Shown: one piece after another, positions 59,782 to 64,000 of the stretch
Layout of the letters: every line of letters starts with the position of its first letter
Position numbering within the stretch: position 1 is the stretch's first letter
Assembly (NCBI RefSeq): GCF_042680125.1
Contig: NZ_JBHTNY010000039.1
Reading direction: 5' to 3' (one strand)
Length of the DNA stretch: 64,000 nucleotides
From: Robinsoniella peoriensis
GTDB taxonomy: Bacteria; Bacillota; Clostridia; Lachnospirales; Lachnospiraceae
Notes under the pieces: generated by a model
Seen by the model: the letters and a program-made list of their open reading frames with translations, nothing else
Told to the model about the DNA's origin: nothing
Databases searched by the model: none
Made by a program: the position numbers and the translations under genes

Positions 59782-60256
59782 ATGACCCTTCCTTACTAAT
59801 TTTTCCCCATTTTTTTCTACGTAGTCTTATTTTACCCGCTTTTTTTCCAGATTTCAATGTTTTTACCAAATTCTTTCTTAAGAATTTTTTAAGTTTCGAA
59901 ATTGGTCGGAATATGAAGCTGAATAATGTCGAAACCCAGTGGAATATGAAATTTAATGCGGTGGAAACCCCCTTGACAATGTAACCGCTCACGCTTTCGT
60001 GATATAAAATGACACCCAGCAAAATTCCCGCGATGGCAAATCCGCGAATCGCTCCATTATTTTTTTCATATATCATACAAAAAATGACGAAAGCAGTCAC
60101 ACACCAATAGAGAAAATCTTCCACTCCGGTAAGTATCGTACCGTGTTTGAAGACCCTTCTTAAGATCCTCAGCAAATCATATGCAAATACCAGTAAAACC
60201 CCTGTGGCAACCGAAGTCAGAAAGAACCATGTCTCGTTTTGAATTACTTCACTCAT
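59759..60256 (-). CDS. yabQ: Spore cortex biosynthesis protein YabQ
   Basis: A 165-residue membrane protein with about four hydrophobic segments in the first 105 residues (TGVLLVFAYDLLRILRRVF is characteristic) and a strongly basic C-terminal tail. YabQ is needed for cortex formation in B. subtilis. Its start is 6 bases after the yabP stop, and its end overlaps divIC by 23 bases. Confidence 0.9.
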   Translation of the reverse strand: MSEVIQNETWFFLTSVATGVLLVFAYDLLRILRRVFKHGTILTGVEDFLYWCVTAFVIFCMIYEKNNGAIRGFAIAGILLGVILYHESVSGYIVKGVSTALNFIFHWVSTLFSFIFRPISKLKKFLRKNLVKTLKSGKKAGKIRLRRKKWGKISKEGSYAQKKKR

Positions 60257-60262
60257 AAGCGC

Positions 60263-60547
60263 CTACTTGAACAGCCTTCCAAGCAGAGAGTCACCCTGTT
60301 TCTTGGAATGTCCGTTTTCGGAATAAATCAGACTGTCTATCTTCCCTTCGATGTCTACTTCCCCTTTTTCCAGTGTCAACCGGTTCACATGCAGCTCTTT
60401 TCCTTTTATCTGTAAAGTCCCCAGATCCGTTTCTAAAACCACTTCGTTTTCATCAAAAGAAAGCACATCCGATACTCCACTGATGGTTCCTGTCTTTCTT
60501 CCACTCATGGTTACCTTATGTGCTCTTACGATCTGTTTTTCATCCAT
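60263..60547 (-). CDS. yabP: Sporulation protein YabP
   Basis: A 94-residue soluble protein of the YabP/YqfC family (MSGRKTGTISGVSDVLSFDE, then ETDLGTLQIKGKELHVNRL). The start at 60547 (MDEKQIVRAH) has GGGGTG upstream and matches family N-termini; the frame is open to 60592. First gene of the sporulation pair with yabQ. The 150-base gap to rqcP may hold its own sporulation promoter, not identified with confidence. Confidence 0.9.
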   Translation of the reverse strand: MDEKQIVRAHKVTMSGRKTGTISGVSDVLSFDENEVVLETDLGTLQIKGKELHVNRLTLEKGEVDIEGKIDSLIYSENGHSKKQGDSLLGRLFK

Positions 60548-60697
60548 AGAATCACCCCGCCTGGCAATATCTCTTTTTAATATATTAGCCAAAACGGGGT
60601 TTTATACATCTTTTTCAGATGCTTTTCTATTTAATTTTTTATGCCTGAAATCGTTAGGCAAATTCGGTCAGGAACCCCTTATCAGGCTTACACCGGT

Positions 60698-60937
60698 CTA
60701 CAAATAACGGTACAGTTCCTTCGCTTCATCCTTTTTTACTGTTTCCTGGACATCCAGTACCTCAACTTTGACAGCCTTCGTGCCAAACTGGATTTCAATG
60801 ACATCGCCTTCCTTTACATTTGTGGAAGCTTTTGCGACTTTTTCATTGATGAGTACCCTGCCTGCATCACAGGCTTCATTTGCTACGGTTCTGCGCTTGA
60901 TCAGCCTGGATACTTTTAAAAATTTATCTAGTCTCAT
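60698..60937 (-). CDS. rqcP: S4-domain RNA-binding protein RqcP (YabO)
   Basis: A 79-residue S4-domain protein (MRLDKFLKVSRLIKRRTVANE, given in parts: S4 core RLIKRRTVAN; KVAKASTNVKEGD). RqcP works with RqcH in tagging stalled nascent chains on 50S subunits. The start at 60937 has GGAGG 6 bases upstream; an ATG 12 bases earlier lies over that site. Conserved position after hup and mazG. Confidence 0.93.
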   Translation of the reverse strand: MRLDKFLKVSRLIKRRTVANEACDAGRVLINEKVAKASTNVKEGDVIEIQFGTKAVKVEVLDVQETVKKDEAKELYRYL

Positions 60938-61002
60938 TATTACCTCCATGCATATCGTAAATATCCTATGATACTCACAAATTGCCCTTCATGCCGACAA
61001 GC

Positions 61003-61026
61003 AAAAAGGGGAACCGAAGTCCCCCT
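61003..61026 (-). terminator. Terminator of hup
   Basis: AGGGGGAC-TTCG-GTTCCCCT with a T-run on the minus strand: a stable UUCG tetraloop hairpin 20 bases after the hup stop. Confidence 0.88.
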
Positions 61027-61044
61027 AATCTTATCTTTACTGAA

Positions 61045-61320
61045 TTATTCGTTGATCAAATCCTTTAATGCTTTTCCTGCTTTGAACTTAGGTGCTTTAG
61101 ATGCATTAATTGTCATTGTCTCGCCTGTTTGAGGATTTCTTCCTTCTCTAGCTGCTCTTTCAGACACTTCAAATGTACCAAAGCCAACTAACTGGATCTT
61201 TTCACCTTTCTTTAATTCTTCAGCAACAACATCCGTAAATGCTTTTAATGCCTTTTCCGCATCTTTTTTGGATAATTCTGTCTTTTCAGCAATAGCTGCA
61301 ACTAATTCTGTTTTGTTCAT
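61045..61320 (-). CDS. hup: HU-family DNA-binding protein
   Basis: A 91-residue histone-like protein. MNKTELVAAIAEKTELSKKD starts the dimerisation helices; the DNA-binding arm carries GRNPQTGETMTINASKAPKFKAGKALKD. It bends and compacts DNA. The site GGAGGAAT precedes the start. Its strong promoter (61420-61448) and its own terminator suggest a highly expressed single-gene unit. Confidence 0.97.
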   Translation of the reverse strand: MNKTELVAAIAEKTELSKKDAEKALKAFTDVVAEELKKGEKIQLVGFGTFEVSERAAREGRNPQTGETMTINASKAPKFKAGKALKDLINE

Positions 61321-61419
61321 GGAATAATTCCTCCTCTGATTTCTCTTATTGTTCTATACAGAATATATTTATATTTTCGAACTCTATAACTCGCCTTGCA
61401 AGATAAGTCCTTATGTCTA

Positions 61420-61448
61420 TTTATAAACTCTCGTACAGATTTTGTCAA
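61420..61448 (-). promoter_or_regulatory. Promoter of hup
   Basis: Minus-strand TTGACA (61443-61448), 17 bp, TATAAA (61420-61425). Confidence 0.8.
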
Positions 61449-61496
61449 GGAATTTCCGCTATTTATTGGTGTTTTCATCAAGAATTAAGAATTTAT

Positions 61497-61967
61497 TCAC
61501 AACAAATATTGCGCCATTTCCGCTTTCGCTTTTGTCAAGGCTCTTTTTTGTATTTCTTCCGTTTCTTTTGATTTTCCTTGTTTTTCCATTTTCTTGATAT
61601 CTTCCCATTTTACAAGGACTTCAGCCGATGTTCCGGCATTTTCACTTGCAAATACATGAGGGTGCCGGCGGATCATTTTCTCCCCTGCACACTGGATTAC
61701 ATCTTCTATGGAAAATAAACCCTCTTCAGATGCAATCTGGGTATGTAATACCACCTGCAGCAGCAAGTCCCCCAATTCTTCACAGAGGTTCTCACTGTCA
61801 CCTGTTTCGTTATAGATATCAATTGCTGCCAGCACTTCTGCAGACTCATTAATCAGACAGGACTTCAGGCTGTCATGGGTTTGTTCCCTGTCCCAGGGGC
61901 AGCCGTCCTTTGCCCTCAGACGGGCAATAATCCGGCAATAGTCCTCAAAGCTATACTGCCTGTCCAT
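61497..61967 (-). CDS. mazG: MazG-type nucleoside triphosphate pyrophosphohydrolase
   Basis: A 156-residue single-domain MazG. The metal-binding EExxE-type helices are NESAEVLAAID and CEELGDLLLQVVLHTQIA, and the N-terminal LRAKDGCPWDREQTHDSL is diagnostic. It hydrolyses noncanonical or excess NTPs to NMPs. It starts one base after the phosphoglucomutase stop and so is co-transcribed with it. In Bacillus, the equivalent YabN has an added methylase domain, absent here. Confidence 0.93.
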   Translation of the reverse strand: MDRQYSFEDYCRIIARLRAKDGCPWDREQTHDSLKSCLINESAEVLAAIDIYNETGDSENLCEELGDLLLQVVLHTQIASEEGLFSIEDVIQCAGEKMIRRHPHVFASENAGTSAEVLVKWEDIKKMEKQGKSKETEEIQKRALTKAKAEMAQYLL

Positions 61968-61968
61968 T

Positions 61969-63702
61969 TTAGAGCATCTCCTGGATCATAGCCAGTACTT
62001 TTTCTCCAAGAGCTGCGGACTTGTCATCTGCATCTTTCAGGGAAGTACCTTTCACACCATAGTAGAATTTTACTTTTGGTTCTGTTCCGGAAGGTCTGAC
62101 GCACAGCCATGCATCATCATTTAAATCGTAATAGAGAACGTTGGAATTAGGCAGACCAGTTGGAGAAACTGCTCCTGTTTCCATGTTCTTAATCGTATCC
62201 TTTTTGTAATCTCTTGCAGAAAGTACTTTGTAATCGCCAATCTGTACAGGCGGATCATTACGCAGTGTCTCTAAGATCTCCTGGATCTTGGCAAGTCCTT
62301 CAATTCCTTTTAAGGTAATGGACTTAATATCATCTTTGTAGTAGCCGTATTTCTCATACATATCGATCATGGCATCCCAGAGAGTCTTACCCTGGCTCTT
62401 GTAATATGCCGCTGCTTCACACAGTGCCATCGTTGCAACAATCGCATCTTTATCTCTGGCATGGGTTCCGATCAGACAGCCATAGCTCTCTTCAAACCCA
62501 AACAGATAGGTTCCTTTGCCACTGGTTTCAAATCCAAGGATCTGCTGGCCGATAAATTTAAATCCGGTGAGGACTTCGATAAATTTCACACCATAAGCCC
62601 TGGCAATTGCTGCTGCCATATTGGTGGTAACGATAGTACTGATCAGTGCACCGTCTTCCGGAAGACCTTTTGATGCAGCTCTCTGACCAATTTCATAATC
62701 TGCCAGGAGACATCCGGACATATTTCCGGTCAACGTAATGTATTCTCCTGTTTTGTCATCTTTTACATAAACACCAAGACGGTCTGCATCCGGATCTGTT
62801 GCCAGTACCAGATCTGCATCCACTTCTTTGGCAAGCTTAAGTCCCAGCTCAAATGCTTCTTTCGCTTCAGGATTCGGATAGCTTACTGTTGGGAATTCAC
62901 CGTCCGGCAATTCCTGTTCTTTTACGACATATACATTTTCAAACCCAAGCTCTTTTAATACTCTTCTTGCCGGGATATTTCCGGTTCCATGAAGGGGGCT
63001 GTATACAATTTTCAGATTCTTCTGTTCCGCTTTAATAGCATCCCAATGAATTACCTGGCTTTTCAGTTCTTCAATATATGCATCGTCAATATCTTGTCCG
63101 ATTACCGTATAAAGTCCTGCAGCTTTTGCAGCTTCTTTATCCATGGTTTTCACTGTGCTGTAATCAGTAACCTTCTTAACTTCATCCATAATTCCGGTAT
63201 CGTGCGGCGGCGTAATCTGAGCGCCGTCTTCCCAGTATACCTTATAACCGTTATACTCCGGCGGATTGTGGCTGGCTGTAATATTAATACCTGCGATACA
63301 GGAAAGCTTACGAACTGCATAGGAAAGTTCCGGCGTTGGCCTTAAGGATTCAAAAACATAAGCCTTAATTCCGTTTGCAGCAAGGCAAAGTGCCGCTTCA
63401 TCTGCAAACTCAGGAGACATTCTCCTGGAATCGTATGCAATCGCAACACCTTTTTCTTTGCCGCCAACGCTTGCTATGTAGTTAGCCAGACCCTGTGTAG
63501 CCTTACGTACAGTATATACATTCATTCTATTTGTTCCGGCACCTATAATACCACGAAGTCCGGCTGTTCCGAACTCGAGATCCGCATAAAAACGCTCTTT
63601 TATTTCATTTTCATCATTTGCAATCCCTTTTAATTCATCTTTCGTGGCTTCATCAAAGTATGGATTGTTCAGCCATCCTTCGTAAATACTCTTGTAATCC
63701 AT
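61969..63702 (-). CDS. Phosphoglucomutase / phosphomannomutase
   Basis: A 577-residue alpha-D-phosphohexomutase. The phosphoserine loop is ITASHNPPEYNGYK, the Mg site ATDPDADRLGVY, the sugar-binding loop GFEESYGCLIG and the phosphate-binding loop RPSGTEPKVKFYYG. It interconverts glucose 1- and 6-phosphate, linking sugar import to glycolysis and wall precursors. The length is that of PgcA-type mutases. The site AGGAGG precedes the start. Confidence 0.95.
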   Translation of the reverse strand: MDYKSIYEGWLNNPYFDEATKDELKGIANDENEIKERFYADLEFGTAGLRGIIGAGTNRMNVYTVRKATQGLANYIASVGGKEKGVAIAYDSRRMSPEFADEAALCLAANGIKAYVFESLRPTPELSYAVRKLSCIAGINITASHNPPEYNGYKVYWEDGAQITPPHDTGIMDEVKKVTDYSTVKTMDKEAAKAAGLYTVIGQDIDDAYIEELKSQVIHWDAIKAEQKNLKIVYSPLHGTGNIPARRVLKELGFENVYVVKEQELPDGEFPTVSYPNPEAKEAFELGLKLAKEVDADLVLATDPDADRLGVYVKDDKTGEYITLTGNMSGCLLADYEIGQRAASKGLPEDGALISTIVTTNMAAAIARAYGVKFIEVLTGFKFIGQQILGFETSGKGTYLFGFEESYGCLIGTHARDKDAIVATMALCEAAAYYKSQGKTLWDAMIDMYEKYGYYKDDIKSITLKGIEGLAKIQEILETLRNDPPVQIGDYKVLSARDYKKDTIKNMETGAVSPTGLPNSNVLYYDLNDDAWLCVRPSGTEPKVKFYYGVKGTSLKDADDKSAALGEKVLAMIQEML

Positions 63703-63809
63703 TGTACTACCTCCTGCCTAAGTTTATAATATACAGACGCTTTTCCACGTTAACGGTTGAAAATTGTCTCTGGGTACATTATATAATAGAAACAGGAAAA
63801 AAGGAATCA

Positions 63810-64000
63810 TTATTCCAGTATTTTTAAGAAACAATTTCTCTGATCCTGTTGTTTCATCAGGATTTCCAGCTTTTCGACATTTTTCTGCGGGATCCATGCC
63901 TTGTTCATATTATAGTACTGGTTTGCCAGTTTCCAGAACTTTTCGGGATAATACAGCCGGAGCATCAGATGCTCCATTTCCATGTCGGAAATCCGCCTTA
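63810..64000 (-). CDS. CotS-like spore coat protein, C-terminal fragment (runs off the window)
   Basis: The last 62 codons of a leftward gene, stop at 63810-63812. The segment LYYPEKFWKLANQYYNMNKAW followed by IPQKNVEKLE resembles the C-terminus of CotS-family kinase-like coat proteins. The rest lies beyond the right edge, so domain content cannot be checked. Confidence 0.6.
   Translation of the reverse strand, partial: RRISDMEMEHLMLRLYYPEKFWKLANQYYNMNKAWIPQKNVEKLEILMKQQDQRNCFLKILE

Noticed and set aside
1..64000. CRISPR array, prophage, integrative element or toxin-antitoxin pair
   Set aside because: No regularly spaced repeats, integrase, phage structural genes or recognisable paired toxin genes were seen in the window.

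Overview
The window looks like a spore-forming, carbohydrate-degrading member of the Lachnospiraceae (Clostridia). The grounds are moderate-to-low G+C, clostridial-style leader and promoter sequences, several glycoside hydrolases fed by CUT1-type sugar ABC transporters, an anaerobic thiamine pathway using ThiH, a spore-gene cluster (YabP, YabQ, a SpoIIE-type phosphatase, a CotS-like coat protein) and an IS200/IS605 TnpB element. Genus and species cannot be fixed from sequence reading alone.

Layout, left to right. Positions 1-660 hold three tandem consensus promoters reading leftward, with a leader resembling that of a 16S rRNA operon; the RNA gene itself lies outside the window. A GH43 glycosidase follows. 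Next is an iron/siderophore-type ABC transporter operon (lipoprotein, two permeases, ATPase) behind a promoter with a palindromic operator-like site, convergent with a ferritin-like gene. Then come a CNNM/CorC-type membrane protein and an unusual lipoprotein (Asp-box propeller-like part plus solute-binding domain) divergent from an OmpR-type two-component system. A leftward thiamine operon (thiC-thiS-thiF-thiG-thiH-thiE) is preceded by a perfect consensus promoter, a TPP riboswitch and two tandem terminators. An Eis-like acetyltransferase and a membrane-anchored endonuclease/exonuclease/phosphatase-family enzyme follow.

Positions 21-33 kb form a sugar-utilisation locus: solute-binding protein, two permeases, GH106-type rhamnosidase, then a FadR-like GntR regulator, a trans-sulfuration-type PLP enzyme and a uroporphyrinogen-decarboxylase/MtaA-like protein, with a divergent GHL6-type glycosidase. 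A near-perfect FadR-type palindrome sits just downstream of the -10 box of the transporter promoter, so the locus probably carries its own repressor and operator. The Tdh/Kbl threonine-to-glycine pair, a siroheme nitrite/sulfite reductase, a zinc alcohol dehydrogenase, a DUF4340-like lipoprotein and a GH3 enzyme come next. An IS605-type tnpB element then abuts a 5'-truncated Rpn-family gene. From 44 to 53 kb is a second sugar system: YesM/YesN two-component regulator, ABC transporter and a GH13 enzyme.

From 53.6 kb to the right edge, all genes read leftward: CotS-like (partial), phosphoglucomutase, mazG, hup, rqcP/yabO, yabP, yabQ, divIC, tRNA-Met, spoIIE, tilS, hpt, ftsH. Much of this order is shared with the Bacillus subtilis yabN-ftsH region.

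The most unusual observation is a pair of gap-free, 86-nt 5' leaders ending exactly at the start codons of two unrelated genes (the phosphatase-family gene at 20.9 kb and the GH3 gene at 41.9 kb). They share a conserved stem and a second stem with compensatory base changes, which makes a candidate undescribed cis-regulatory RNA.
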